Source: Exophiala sp. HKRS030 (lineage: Eukaryota > Ascomycota > Eurotiomycetes > Chaetothyriales > Herpotrichiellaceae). Taken from it: a DNA stretch of 64,000 nucleotides. The notes below the pieces were generated by a model. That model worked only from the letters and a program-made list of their open reading frames with translations. It made no database searches and was not told the origin of the DNA. Location of the stretch: contig JAHWDD010000001.1 of assembly GCA_023897205.1 (NCBI GenBank), positions 5,394,001 through 5,458,000 of the forward strand, read 5' to 3'. The number at the start of each line of letters is the position of its first letter. Position 1 is the first letter of the stretch. Shown here piece by piece: positions 21,268 to 32,988 of this stretch. The translations under genes were made by a program, and so were the position numbers.

Positions 21268-23013
21268 ATGAAACTTACACGCAAAAAGTCCAATCCCTGC
21301 ACCGACGACACGTTCCCAACCACTCAGTTCTTGATCCTAGGTGTGTTTCTTCTTGAGGAAATAGACCGAGTCGACTCAGTTCACTGACAATCCTTGCCAG
21401 CAATATGTCGCCTTTCCGAACCGATCGCCATCACCGCCATCTTTCCCTATGCCTGGCTCATGGTCAAGACTTTTGGCCTCGGTGATGCCTCTTTCTACGC
21501 CGGCATCCTCATCGCCTCCTTCTCTCTGGCCGAGGCCCTGACCAGCATGTTCTGGGGTGGGCTCTCCGATCGCCTGGGACGAAAGCCCATCCTCCTCACG
21601 GGCCTCGCCGGCACGGTCGTATCTCTCCTCGTGGTCGGCTTCTCGACCAACTTTACCGTCGCTTTATGCGGAAGAATCATCGGGGGAGCCCTGAATGGAA
21701 ACATTGGTATGCACATGAAAATCGAACAAACCATGATGGCAACGCAAGGTTAACAAAAACTTCCAGGGGTCATTCAAACCATGGTGGGAGAATTGGTCAC
21801 CAAGCCAGAACATGAACCCAAAGCATACGCCGTCATGCCTTTTGTGTGGTCTATTGGGTGTATCATTGGCCCTGCCATCGGTGGGTTGCTTGCAAATCCC
21901 GCAAAGTCCTACCCCGACGTCTTTCCCAGTAATGGTTTATTTGGTCACTTTCCGTGGCTTCTACCCAATCTGATCTGTGCCGTGATCATGCTCTTCAGCA
22001 TCATCGTCGGCTCCTTCTGGCTCCAGGAAACTCATCCCGAGTTTCGTCAAAAAGGTCCTGACGAGGACCCACGTTTCGATGTCACCGAGCGCACCCCGAT
22101 GATGCTGACCGCTGGCGCAAACGCCGATGCCGGTACGGATTTGAGACGAGACTCGTTCGGAACGTTCAACGAAGTTGAGATCCAGAAAACCCTCCGATGG
22201 AAGATCAGCGCTCACGGCAGCTCTCGAAGTTCGTCAATCTCCGACAAAGGATCTCAAAAATGGTTTACCAAAAGGGTGGCCATGCTGACCCTCGCCCTCA
22301 GTCTATACACATATCACTCCATGTGTTATGACCATCTCTTGCCCATCTTTTTCGAGGACAAGCCTGTTGATCAGGTCTCGGTTTCCTCTCTGGGCGTCCT
22401 TCATATCCCAGGTGGGCTCGGTATGTCGACCAAAGATGTGGGTGTCATTATGTCTGTCAATGGTTTAATTGCCTTGTTCATTCAAGCCGTCATCTTCCCC
22501 ATTGCCGCTGAGCGCCTTGGGGTTTGGCGAGTCTTCGTCCTGGTGACGATTTTGCATCCCGTGGCATTCTTCATTGTGCCTTACCTTGCTCTCCTCCCGC
22601 CGAATCTCCTCTATCCAGGCATTTATTTCTGTCTTACCGTTCGAAACCTTCTCTCCATTCTCGATTACCCGGTTCTCCTGATTCTCCTCAAGCAGGCAAG
22701 TCCTTCCCTCTCCACTCTCGGTCGCATCAATGGTTTGGCAGCTGCGGCTGGTGCAGCATGTCGGACGGTAGCACCACCCATTGCAGGTTTGTTGTACGAA
22801 AGGGGTTCCCAGATTGGTTTTACAGGTTTAGCATATTTCGGCGCAGGCGTTGTCGCTATCGTTGGCGTCGGTCAATTATGGTTTGTTCCAAGGGAAAAGT
22901 ATACCTCGACCGTGAAGGCAATCATTCCGTACATGGAGAATACAGAGGAGGCAATTCAAGATGTGGTTGACGTTACTGTTATGGATGGCGTTGAGGAAGA
23001 AGAGGAGGTTTGA
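21268..23013 (+). CDS. Major facilitator superfamily transporter, ZIFL/YCR023C-like
   Basis: Membrane transporter of the drug/proton antiporter type. Exons 21268-21340, 21401-21706 and 21767-23013 join in frame to 541 residues. The ATG at 21268 is the first in frame; the open frame further upstream has no ATG. Exon 1 carries the short cytosolic N-terminus (KLTRKKSNPCTDD) and leads into LILAICRLSEPIAITAIFPYAW in exon 2. The MFS loop signature is visible as GGLSDRLGRKPILLTG, followed by GRIIGGALNGNIGVIQTM and PFVWSIGCIIGPAIGG. A long hydrophilic central loop (WLQETHPEF to KWFTKR) separates two halves of about six membrane segments each. The C-terminus is acidic (VEEEEEV). The PFVWSIG..GPAIGG and ..ETHPEF motifs match fungal proteins related to yeast YCR023C and plant ZIF-like carriers. 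The substrate is unknown. Confidence 0.88.
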
Positions 23014-23884
23014 AATATCAGTCACTGTCGGTCGACAATATATATGGTTGGCTTTCGGGTCATATGAGTTCCACTATGTTTGGTGTCTGGGAAGATGAGG
23101 ATTTGTTCTTTGTTTGGGGAAGGATACACAAGCATGACTGTACAGTAAGAATTCACGACTCCTTATGATCATGACCTGGGATATTTGCGTTGGGATGGCG
23201 TTTTTTCGGTCGAGGGCAGGAATATCAGAAATTGAAGATCACGATTATGATGGGCGTTTTAAACGCCTTGGAGATTTCGAGTATGGCAGTTTGGAGTACA
23301 GGATAAGGATTGCGGATAGTGGACCAGGGGCATAATACAGACATGAAAGACGAGGAAGTCTTTGGTACTTTTTTCATTTTGAGGAATAATAAATCTTTTA
23401 CAAAGAGAAGTAACTCATTCGACTTCTTCCTCTTACAAACTATGACAAGTCATCGAGGAGTTTCCCTAGCTACCTGGGCAGGTAGCATCCGCCATAATAT
23501 AACGGCCACTCGCAGCGACTCCAAACCGAGCCGCCATATCCCGCCTTATTCGTTAGTCCCAATGGCCGAACCAGGAACCCCTTTGCTGACTCTACACACC
23601 TCTACCAAAGGTCGTCCATTCCGGCGACTCCACGTGTCTCATGCATCGCCATCGTCGAGAAAGAAGCAATTTCAGTACAAGCGCCTGGGGTCCCCCCTTG
23701 TAAGTTCCAGTCAATCCATGTCTTCACTGCAGATTATTCCATGCAGACCATGCCACCAGCGCCTTTCCAACATCCCAGGCGGGTGTACGATGATAAAGAT
23801 GGAAGGCCATGCACGCTGTCAGCGGAGGAGTGCCTTCTCTTCCATCTTCCCAGCCTCCGCTCTTCATAGCTGTCCTCTCTTCTG
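23014..23884. other. Intergenic, about 870 bp
   Basis: 3' end of the MFS gene and promoter of the STAND-type gene. The ORF 23310-23885 (+) shows no family features and I treat it as chance. Confidence 0.55.
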
Positions 23885-26800
23885 ATGGCTTCGAAGCGTG
23901 ATGTCGTCACCATCTGGAACGATGCGGTGAACAAATACAACGAGAACGCTCCAGCTGGTATGAAGATTGAAGAACCCGAGGCCAGTCAAGTCACGAAAAT
24001 TCATGACACTCTAAAAGTGCCACAGGGGCCAGACAAAGGCCCCATTTTCAAACGGATCCTCAAGATCCTCGGAGACATCTCAAGGGTGGCTGAAGGGGTA
24101 GTGGAAACCGTTGGTAGTCTCGTGAGCATTGCCTATCCGCCTGCAGGGGCCATCTCGCAAGCACTGGCCTATGTATTCAAGACCTGTAACAAGGTTTCGA
24201 AAAACCTCGAAGAGATTGCCTCCTTCTTCGAGACCATCAAGTTCTTTTTTGAGAGACTCTCTCTACTGGAGGACAGAATGCCCCCTGAGCATGCGTTTTC
24301 GGAACCTTTGACGAGGGTTCTTACCTCCATCCTCCACATCTCCGGCATCGCCAGAAGATATGTGGGCCAAAACCGAGTGCTATCTTTCGCCAAAGGTTTA
24401 GTCAACAAGGACGAAGGCCTCGCAGATGCCTACGTCGTTTTGAAGGATCGCATGACCGAGCTTGAATCCAGCGTGCTCATGGCCACCTTAGGCACTGCCA
24501 CCGAAATCAACATCAACGTTCAGAGGCTGCATGAAGCTGCAAATGTGCAGACAGATATGTTGGCCCAGGTGAGCTTACAAACAGACTATGCGATACAACG
24601 CTTGGATGCAATTTTCAGAAAGGAAGGGATAGAGGAACTCGTCCCGGCTCTTGGATCTGCCGAGACCGAGGATTCGGCGCATTGCAAGTTGAGAGCGACT
24701 CAGCTTGCCATCCAAAAGCTGAAAGACCGATTATTCACCTCTGTCGAAGATCAGATTGAACTTCAGATCCAAGAGCGACTGAAAGGATTTGAAAGTGCGT
24801 ACCTCAAAGGCACCTGTGAATGGGTTTTGGATAATGAGACTTGGAAATCATGGTACACTAGCGGCAAGACTAACAGGCAGGAAGCATCACGCCACAATAG
24901 CCCATCTGGACAGGTCAACATTGACAGGGACAGAGCATTGCGACTCAATGGCCAATCTGGACAGGGCAAGAGCATGCTAGCGTTCTACCTGTTCCGCTAT
25001 CTCAAAAGTCGATCTGAATTAGCTGTTGGTCGGAGAATTCTAGTGGCATACTTTGATTTTTGTAACGATGATGGAAGTGTGCGCTCACTCGAAAGCATGC
25101 GCTGTTGTTGTGCCCTACAAGCCGCCGAACAAGATCTGGCCTATCAAAAGCGCTTGATGGGAAATGAAGAGGCAGCCAAAGACCCACAGGAGTCGAGGAA
25201 ATCAAACGAATCCATGAGGAAAGAGGATCCAAAGAAACCAAAGGAGTCAAAGGCTACCTCTGGTCCGGGATCTGACGGCGATCGCACATCCTGGAAATCA
25301 CTTTTCCCACAGACCCAGTCAAAAGGTCAGAAAGGCGAGACGATATTATATCTGATTCTCGATGGGGAGAATGCATTGGACGAATCAGCCTGCGAGAAAC
25401 TTGAAAAGGAGCTGAGGGACAGAAGATTGGAATCCCAATATTGGGTTCGAGTCATCTTGACCAGGAACAATGACGAAACGTCCCAGTGCAACGTCCTTGA
25501 CATTGGACTCGGCCTTGAAACTGATCTCAAGCTTTATGCCGGCGCTGTTCTACCACAGTTCCCGCGTTTGTGGAGGCGCCAACCTAGCCGGTTGAAGATC
25601 GTCGATCAGATTTGCAAGGAGGCACAAAGTGCGTGACAGATCTCTACGTTTTCCCTCTTCAATTACTAACAAAGGCCAGGCTATACATACATAAACTATG
25701 CTCTGTACCATCTGAATCAGATTCGAAATCGGCCCTCTGATGGGTACAAGCTGGCAGAGCCCAGGAATCTTTTCAGATCAATCTTCGAAGATTGGGGAAA
25801 ATGGAATCCCAGCCCGGGTACCAAGAGCACCCGGAGCGATATTGCTGTTCGACGGCTTCTCACCTGGCTGATGTTTGGCCAGGCATGCATTACACTACGA
25901 TGTGCAGATCGACTCCTTAAGCTAGAGAAACAAGATGAGGCCAGCCAACTCAATATTGATGAGATCCTTGACGGTCCCCTTGGCTGGTAAGTTGACACCT
26001 GAGCTCAAATCATCTCAAGGACCCATATTGACGTAACAGTATCTTCTCTGTGTCGGTCAGCTCGAAGGTGATTCCAGCAAGTGTAGGAGGGATAACCGAG
26101 AAGAGCACTGATGAGGACGACCGCGGCCTCCTTAGACTGTCAACCAACAAGATCAAGCCTTACTATCTGAAGAACTATAAATCGCTGTATTCGAGGGCCA
26201 GCACTGACCAATTGCACCCTCGAGTATTGATGTTCGAAATGCTCACGAAATTTCTTACTCAACCCCATGATCAAACGTATGCGTGGAGCGAACTTGTCTC
26301 TTATGCGGCTTCGTCATGGTGTAGTCATTTGAGCGATTTGATTAAGGACAACACCCTGCAGGAAGGCGCCAACAAAGAAAAAGTTGTGGACAATATACGA
26401 ATGATTCTTAACCCAAATGAAACGAGCTCCCGGGGCCTCCGACTGTTGGAGAGTCGCGTTGATGTGGACAACACCGAAAAACATGTCTCGGTCTTCGGGG
26501 ATCGAGAACTAGCGGATTCTAGGATCACGGAGTTATCAGAGTACCTTGGAAAAGACCTGGAAACCTTCGCCATAGGGGCGAAGATGCGCAGTTCCAAAGC
26601 TGACCTGAAAACTGTTTTATTAGCTTACATGGCTGAGCTTCATATCTACCAGTGGTTGAGTGCTAAATATCCACGCGACGCCTACATTTCCTTTCGACTG
26701 GCACATCAAGCCCTGGACGATTCGAAGGCTTTTCACAAGAAAATTGAAAGCCGAGCTACCAAAGGCAATGAGACAAACCGTTGCGACTTGTTAAAATACA

Positions 26801-28608
26801 CAGATTGGAAGTCGTTCGAACAAGTCTTGGAGCACTTTGGCATCAAAAAAGCTGATAGCTCGGCTCAACAATTGAAGTGTCTCTCAATGGCTCTGCGGTA
26901 CGATAAGCACTACCCTCAAGCTCTCACCGAAATCAAGGAGGCCCACAAGAAAGACCACAAGGGCGAGTGGCGCGAGAAGTTTGAATTGCTGGACCGCGAA
27001 GCCCGCATCTACTTTGGTCAGTACGAAGATGCAAAAACTCCCGGAGACAAAAAATTAGCGTTAGAAAACGCTGTCAACACTTTTGACGAGGCTCTAAAAA
27101 CATTTCCTTCGACGGACGCCGAGATCCTGGGCCCAGATCGTTGGGGACGACTGATGATCTACCAGCTAAAGGCGCTGGCCGAAGCAGTGCTACATAAACG
27201 GGATGAATGCAAGGCAAGTGTCAAGGAGATCTACAATAATTCGAGTCCAGAGACTCCAGAGACTAGAAAGATTATTCTTTATTTTGACGACATTGTCTCG
27301 GAGATGGCTAACGGAAGCCCTTCTGAAAAAAATCCATCAAAAAAGGAGCTGTCGAAAGACGTCGTCGACCTATTGCACTCGGTGCATAAAGATCAACTTT
27401 CCACCCTGTGCGCTGAAAAGACACACAGGCATCTCCAGCGTGCGGTCCAACTACAAAAGAAGCCCAAAATGCTCGATAAATTGTATGATGAGGCAGTAGT
27501 ATCCTCAAAAAATCGCGGTGATCTTTTGGCTGTAAGCCGGCTGTGGGCGTGGCGAGGAACATTCGAGCGACTAAAATCTAAAGACGAGACGGCAAAAGAG
27601 TATCTCCAGATCGCACTCGATCTCGCCATCTATGGAGATCTCGTTGCCAGAAGGCAGGCAAGCTGGCAGTTGGCGGACATTCTTCTAGACGACTTTTTGC
27701 GGCCAGAGCCTCTTGATGAAGATGCAACACCTGTCCTGGCCTGCCAAGAGACGGCTCGCGATCGACTGGAGCAACTCTTAAAATCAGTCATTCTGCTACA
27801 GGAGCCTAGCTTCCAACCCGAACTGTCGCCAACCAGTCTTCCGCTGACCATCATGTACAGGCACCTGGGTCCAATTCGGACGTTCAAGGAGAGGGCAGAT
27901 GCAACGTTCCGTGCCTGTCTGGCCGCCCTCGAAGACGACACCCAATCGAACGATGCGCCCAGCTTGCGGATGTTAGCAAAGACACTGTTACTTATCCCCG
28001 GACTTGAGTGGCATGCAGGTCTCGCCTTCTATTACCAGTTTTATACCGTTACTAAACAAGCCAGCGGAAGAGAACTAAACAGACAGGCGAAAAATTCAAT
28101 TAAAGCCTTTAATATGGTACAGGGCTCACGAAAGAGGTCTCGCCGACAAAAGGGTGGTGCGACGGGAAATAACGATGAGCAAGACCAAAAGGTCGAGTTG
28201 GAAGTTGAATGCAGTAATTGTGCTGCAAATATCGACAAAAGAATGCTCAAGAATGCGTCTGTTCACCTATGCTGCGCTTGTACCCACACTCTGTTGTGTA
28301 ATACATGTTACAAGAAACGTGATGAAAAGGAGAGTTTGGAAGTGCGGTGCGCCTCCCAGCACCAATACATCAAAGCACCACCCGTAACCGAGAAGACGCA
28401 GAAGGAGAAGACGCAGAAGGAGAAGACGCAGAAGGAGAAGATGCAGGAGGAGAAGATGCAGGAGGAGAAGAGGAGGAGGGAGGTAGTTCCAAGCCCGGAT
28501 AATAATGATGAAGAGATCCAAGATAAATGTCGCACCTGGCTTAAGGATCTGCAGAATACATGGGCCAATCAGTGGAAGGAATATTTGTCGCCGACAGTAT
28601 CCGTCTAG
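23885..28608 (+). CDS. STAND-like protein: Goodbye domain, P-loop, TPR-like helices, ZZ-like zinc finger
   Basis: Likely signalling or immunity-type NTPase of the fungal NLR-like class; the function is inferred only. Exons 23885-25628, 25680-25986 and 26040-28608 give 1539 residues with consistent phases. Residues about 45-220 resemble the fungal STAND N-terminal Goodbye domain (IFKRILKIL..SIAYPPAGAISQALAYVFKTC, then FFERLSLLEDRMP). The linker GTCEWVLDNETWKSWY is typical before such NTPase modules. Walker A is GQSGQGKS (356-363). A Walker B-like ILYLILDGENALDE has Asp493. The segment between them is short and contains a Lys/Glu/Ser low-complexity insert, so the NTPase core looks reduced. Exon 3 is a long helical region with TPR-like repeats (ALRYDKHYPQALTEIKEAH, TFDEALKTFPST). 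A Cys/His cluster at about 1408-1458 (CSNC, CCAC, CNTC, CASQH) looks ZZ-like. The tail holds a Lys/Glu/Gln repeat encoded by a 15-bp minisatellite. Confidence 0.8.
28390..28479 (+). repeat. Coding minisatellite, six 15-bp units
   Basis: Units 1-3 are identical (GAGAAGACGCAGAAG). Units 4-5 are identical to each other (GAGAAGATGCAGGAG). Unit 6 is diverged. They encode EKTQK and EKMQE repeats just after the zinc finger of the STAND-like protein, and copy number is probably variable. Confidence 0.9.
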
Positions 28609-28752
28609 GTTCATCCGGAAACTGAAGAAGCACATGATGGTGAGACGTAGAAAAGGAAGAGATGTGATCATTCTGCCAAATAACAGTGTTTTTCTGGTGT
28701 GAAACCTCACATACGTTCTATCTCAATACCCCAAGACGCTCACCAAGATCGG

Positions 28753-30366
28753 TCATATCTTTGCTGGACGTAGGGCATCATAGATCATTTTCTCAACTTC
28801 ATCGGCCAGACGCACTACGTGCTTGTCTACGACACGAGACAATCAAATTAGGGACCGAGTCAAGGAAGGTGTATTTTAAATGCTCACCTCCGTAGGGAAG
28901 AACCTGAGCGGCAACGATGCCTCCTATCCCACTCGCACGATCGGCAAACCAGTAGAGATTCGGCAAGCCTTCCCACCAAGCTGTACCCGTGGCTCGACCG
29001 GTGGCGCCGGGCCGCAACGTCAAGGCAAAGGAAAGACCCCAACCCATCGTGTCGTCCCGAGAGAGTTCGGAGCCTTCTTTGGGTGTCGGTGGTGGCGGTG
29101 GAAAGATGGGGGTCGGGTTTGCGAGGAGAGGTTTGGCAGACTGCCATGGTTCATCGGTGTGGATGGGTTTGTCCGGAATTTGGTCCTTGAACATCACTGC
29201 TTTTTTCAATGAGAAGTTTGCTGCGAAGAGTAGTCATCAGCTGTAGTACTTACAAGCTACCGTTTCCGGCTTCAAGAGTTGTAGATTGGCCCGCTCGTTG
29301 AAACCGTTGTTCAGAAGAGAAGCTATAATTTCTGTGGCAGAATGATGAGCCGAGCGTTCACCCTCTTTTTTTTTGGTCCTGTTCGACGGTGTATGCGCGG
29401 ATGACCAACTCAAGGCAAACTTACGAAAATATTGATCGGGTCTGGCAAACAAGCCACACCCACCCATGTGGAAAAGTCGTTCTTTGTCCTCGGCCGTTTG
29501 AGCCAGCAGTGGTCGTCGGTTGATGTGTTCGGTGTGGCGCAAAGATGTGCCATCTGGGCCCCTCTGGTGCATGTAAGCCAGCCGAGACTTCATAGATTCG
29601 GTGGGCAAAAATGTGATTTCTTCGAGCCCGAGGGGTCGAACGATGTGTCCCTGTACGTAATCGTCGAGGGTCATGTCGGTGACTCGTTGTACAATCAATC
29701 CGGCCCAGTCCAAGCCGACACCGTATTGGAAAGCCTCACCCGGTTGATTCACCAGTTGATGCCGGAGCAGCTCAGAAAAGTCGGCGTTGAAGTCGTCTAT
29801 CCCGGTCGGCAAAGACCATCGTCGTAGCTTGACATCGTCAAACGCATACCCAAAGCCGGCTTTTTTTCGACAACGCCGTCATCGGGCCGTCCCCGTCAGT
29901 TCAGGTACAGGTAAATGTTTCCGGATCTCTGATTGAAAAGTTTTCACCGCCGAGTGCACTCACCCGTATGACTGAGAAGCATCCTTAGAGTGATTGGTTT
30001 CCGTTGTTCTTCCAACCTTAGGTTTCCTGTACCATCGTCCTCGACAATCACCTTGAACTTGGACAGCTCCGGAGCCAGCGAAGCCACTTGCTCGGCGTCA
30101 TCCAAGGCCAACGCTCCCTTTTCCACCAGCTGCATGCAAGCTATGGTGGTGACGAGCTTCGTCCAAGATGCGACCCAGAACACAGTGTCCCGGGTCATGG
30201 GCTCATCCGACTCTACCCCCCTCGTTCCCGACACGTGAGAGAAGAAAACGTCCCCTTCATGATCGAAAGCCAGGTAAAGGAGAGGCGGAACAGTCCCTGA
30301 CTGCACTTTCTGGTCAATGGTGCTCTGTATGCGCGACCTCGTCTCCGGGTCAATGAGCCTTCCCAT
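28753..30366 (-). CDS. Beta-lactamase-fold serine esterase/transesterase (class C-like, LovD/EstB type)
   Basis: Serine hydrolase with the penicillin-binding-protein fold; fungal members cleave or transfer acyl groups rather than destroy antibiotics. Five exons: 30366-29964, 29859-29425, 29331-29254, 29196-28888 and 28826-28753, giving 432 residues with all phases closed. The last exon (DKHVVRLADEVEKMIYDALR) is missed if the frame is simply read on past 28888 through the GTGAGC donor. The active-site SxxK is SWTK (Ser67, Lys70). The second motif is FQYGVGLDWAG, with the Tyr general base. Late conserved features are WWEGLPNLYWFADRASGIGG and QVLPYGD. No signal peptide, so probably cytosolic. 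A TATAAAA-like element lies near 30501-30507. It shares a 713-bp divergent promoter with the SDR gene. Confidence 0.87.
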
Positions 30367-31079
30367 CTTACTCTAGGCGTCTTTGGGTGTCGAAGATTTG
30401 CGTCTTTGCATTGGAAGCAGTGCTTCCAAGGAGCACAAAAGTCAACGTCAAAAGTGAAGGAAAATAAGGAGGGCGAAATTCCGTAAGTGAAATGGAGCTT
30501 TTTTATATGTTGGGTTCGGGAGAAGGCATCAGCGTCGTTCCAATGAAAGAGCTGCTTCAGTGGCAATAAAAGTAGAAGGCTTGGGAGTTGCTCGTTGAAA
30601 AGGCTTTCATGACGATTTTCATACGTGAATACAACAGACTATATGGCAAAAACGAAGCTAAAATGAGACTTTGACGAATTGCGTACGTCGGGGGCAATTG
30701 AGTAAGCAGTTCGTATGAAGATGAGGTCCTGTCCTATTCTCACAAATTTGCAGAGACTTTTCAAATGATTTCCTCCTGGTCGAGTATCGTTGGAAATGTA
30801 CCTAATTAGGAAATTCGGCCAACACGCGGAGTGCAGATCTCGAAAGTGGGTCTCAGTGGGCAGAGATGGCAACTGGGGAAAACGAACGCATGCATGTCCC
30901 AGATTTCCCTCGGCAAGCTAGAAAAGGTAGGGTCATCATCCTCTCAGAAATTAAAAAAGTTCAAACATACCCTCCGGATCAACTCTAGAATCCTCGACCC
31001 TTCATTTCACCCAAACAACTCCCCAGTCAACAACCTGTGTCCTTTACCAAAAAAAGGGGGCAAAAGTGTGTTCGTTGCG
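30367..31079. promoter_or_regulatory. Divergent promoter region between the esterase (-) and SDR (+) genes
   Basis: 713 bp with no coding signal, bounded by two start codons pointing outward. A TATA-like TATAAAA for the minus-strand gene is at about 30501-30507. Its use as a shared promoter is inferred from geometry. Confidence 0.5.
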
Positions 31080-32095
31080 ATGCCTGATTTCGAAGGGCTC
31101 TCTTTGAAGGGCAAGACTGCCATCGTCACTGGCGCATCCAGGTAAGAGGATACAAAACAGAGCGTTGCATACATAACGAGATGGGACAAAAAGACTGATT
31201 CTGTGTCGTCAGAGGTATCGGCGCTGGTATCGCACTATTACTCGGGAAGCGAGGTGCCAACGTCGTCGTCAACTACGCAGGTGCCGCAGATCGAGCCGAG
31301 AAAGTTGTCAAGGCCATTGAGGAAGCTGGCTCGAAAGCGGTGGCCGTGCAAGCCGATGTCAGCAAACCCACGGGACACCAGAAGCTGGTGAAGGCGGCAC
31401 TCGATATCAGTGCAACCGGGAAGATTGAAATCATCGTCCACAAGTAACAAGATTCTCCCATCCTATCACTTGGTCGCCAAGACGACCATTTTTTTCAAAA
31501 TACTGACAGGTCCTTGTACAGTGCGGCTCTAGGAGAAGAGGCGAACCTTCCAGACATCACCGAAGAATTTTACGACAAACACCTCGACTGCAATCTTCGA
31601 GGTCCCATCTTTCTGACCCAAGCGGCCTTGCCACACATCCCTAGAGGGGGGAAGATCGTCTTCTTATCCTCGGCCGCCGCTCGCCTGGGAGTCGGTGGAC
31701 AAAGTGTTTACGCCGCGACCAAGGCGGCGAATGAAGCACTCGTCCGGGTTTGGGCCAAAGAGTTGGGCCAAAGCCATGGAATTACGGTGAACGCAGTCAA
31801 TCCGGGTCCAGTAGCGACGGGTGAGTTTTCATTTTCTCGTTTGGATTATATCTCACTCTCCCTGAGACGATGATGGAAGGCTAATGATGTTTTTTAAACG
31901 CAAAAATCAGATCAATGGTACGCCAGTGACGAACAATTCTTCAAAGACATGCAACCTTTGATCGACTCTACCCCCGCAGCCGCAAGGGTGGCCGAGGTGG
32001 ATGATATCGCTCCTCTCGTGGCTTTCTTATGTACAGACGATTCTAGGTGGTCTACAGGCGGAGTGCTATGTGCGAACGGAGGTTTATACAACTAG
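31080..32095 (+). CDS. Short-chain dehydrogenase/reductase (classical SDR)
   Basis: NAD(P)-dependent oxidoreductase of the 3-oxoacyl-reductase-like group. Exons 31080-31141, 31213-31443, 31522-31820 and 31911-32095 join to 258 residues, a standard SDR length. Motifs: cofactor site TGASRGIG (17-24), VNYAG and QADVS in the second and third strands, VHNAALGE (the NAG-type motif as NAA), FLSSAAA with the catalytic Ser, YAATK with Tyr and Lys, and NPGPVATD. The C-terminal STGGVLCANGGLYN is the usual ending. The residue after the second beta strand is not clearly acidic (VNYAGAADRAEK), which leans towards NADPH; this is an inference. It faces the esterase gene across a divergent promoter and fits the surrounding amine cluster as a reductase for an aldehyde, ketone or imine product. 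Confidence 0.92.
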
Positions 32096-32574
32096 GGAAT
32101 ATCTAGATATATAATACACGTCAAAGTGGTTGGTTAGACTGTTCCTCTTCGACACATTTTTTGGCTTGCAAATGGGATTCATCCTTTTTCCAACTCACCA
32201 TCGTGACTTACTACAGGAAGGAAGATTTTTCTATCTGAATCACGCTTTCAAGGTCAAAGGGTCGGACAAATTTGTGTCTAGTAAAGCTTTTAACCATCTA
32301 AGCTTTGTAAGATGAGCATCCTACAACTTTTATGATCTAAGAAGGTTCGGTACTGCCAGCGTGGTGCACATACATAGAGATAGACAGGCCTCGAACTGCT
32401 TTTTGTATTTTGACCATTTACACGACACCGGTCTCCTGGAATCCTACCCAGAGCGTGGGGCCGTTTGTTGTGCTGCGGTCGAATAGTAGGAGAGCCGAGT
32501 TTTATTGAGGATGCACAAGGAACAGGGTCGACTGCTCGTTTCCATCTTGCTTGAGAGGATGGAAGCGCTATTCC
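32096..32574. other. Convergent 3' spacer between SDR and RidA-like genes
   Basis: 479 bp of AT-rich sequence without coding signal; both flanking genes end here. Confidence 0.6.
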
Positions 32575-32988
32575 TTATGCGATCAAGGCTTCCGCTTGCA
32601 TTTCTATGTGCATGCCTGGGACGGCCAGGGCGGCAACTCCGACCGTGATCCATGTTGGTTTGTGTCCAGGGACTCTCCTGCGCCAAACTTCCATCATCTC
32701 ACCCTCGAGCCTGACGTCCAATAAGAAACTGGTCATCTTGAAGATGGCGGCGAGACCATTCTTCACTCCAGCCGAAAGGAGCGCCGCCTCGACGCAATTG
32801 AAGCAAGCTTCGATTTCTTCCCGTACGGACGAGGTGACGAGCTTGCCGGTCTCGAGGTTGAAGCCTGGCTGTCCAGACGTGATCACGATAGAAGTTTGTG
32901 CCGGTATCGTGACGGTGTGCGAAGTGCCATTTTCTGCGAAAAGTGTTCCTAAGGGGCCGGGGGTTTGAGTGTAGGTTAGGCCGGACAT
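32575..32988 (-). CDS. RidA/YjgF/YER057c/UK114-family protein
   Basis: The family hydrolyses reactive enamine/imine intermediates made by PLP or flavin enzymes. A single exon of 137 residues begins at the ATG at 32988; the longer open frame to 33048 starts with TTG and is not used. Recognisable segments are YTQTPGPLGTLFAENG, SGQPGFNLETGKLV, EEIEACFNCVEAALLSAGV, KMTSFLLDV and the C-terminal MHIEMQAEALIA. The position of the catalytic Arg in true RidA (the R of xRSxVxVxxL) appears to be PTWITVGVAAL here, so the classical deaminase residue seems absent; the terminal Glu is kept. This suggests a non-archetypal Rid subgroup. A TATATAAT element lies at 33073-33080. It is divergent from the flavin amine oxidase, whose imine product it could process. 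Confidence 0.85.
   Translation of the reverse strand: MSGLTYTQTPGPLGTLFAENGTSHTVTIPAQTSIVITSGQPGFNLETGKLVTSSVREEIEACFNCVEAALLSAGVKNGLAAIFKMTSFLLDVRLEGEMMEVWRRRVPGHKPTWITVGVAALAVPGMHIEMQAEALIA

Noticed and set aside
20884..21387. Reading the 167-codon ORF before the MFS gene as a separate protein
   Set aside because: Its last part is the true first exon of the transporter (ATG at 21268, donor after 21340); the upstream part is a pyrimidine-rich leader without ATG.
23310..23885. Plus-strand ORF of 191 codons before the STAND-like gene
   Set aside because: Composition like random translation, ends at the next gene's start, no domain.
28799..28886. Continuing the esterase frame through to 28799
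   Set aside because: A GTGAGC donor at 28887 and a TAG acceptor before 28826 lead to an exon encoding DKHVVRLADEVEKMIYD, which fits the family ending better than the read-through tail.
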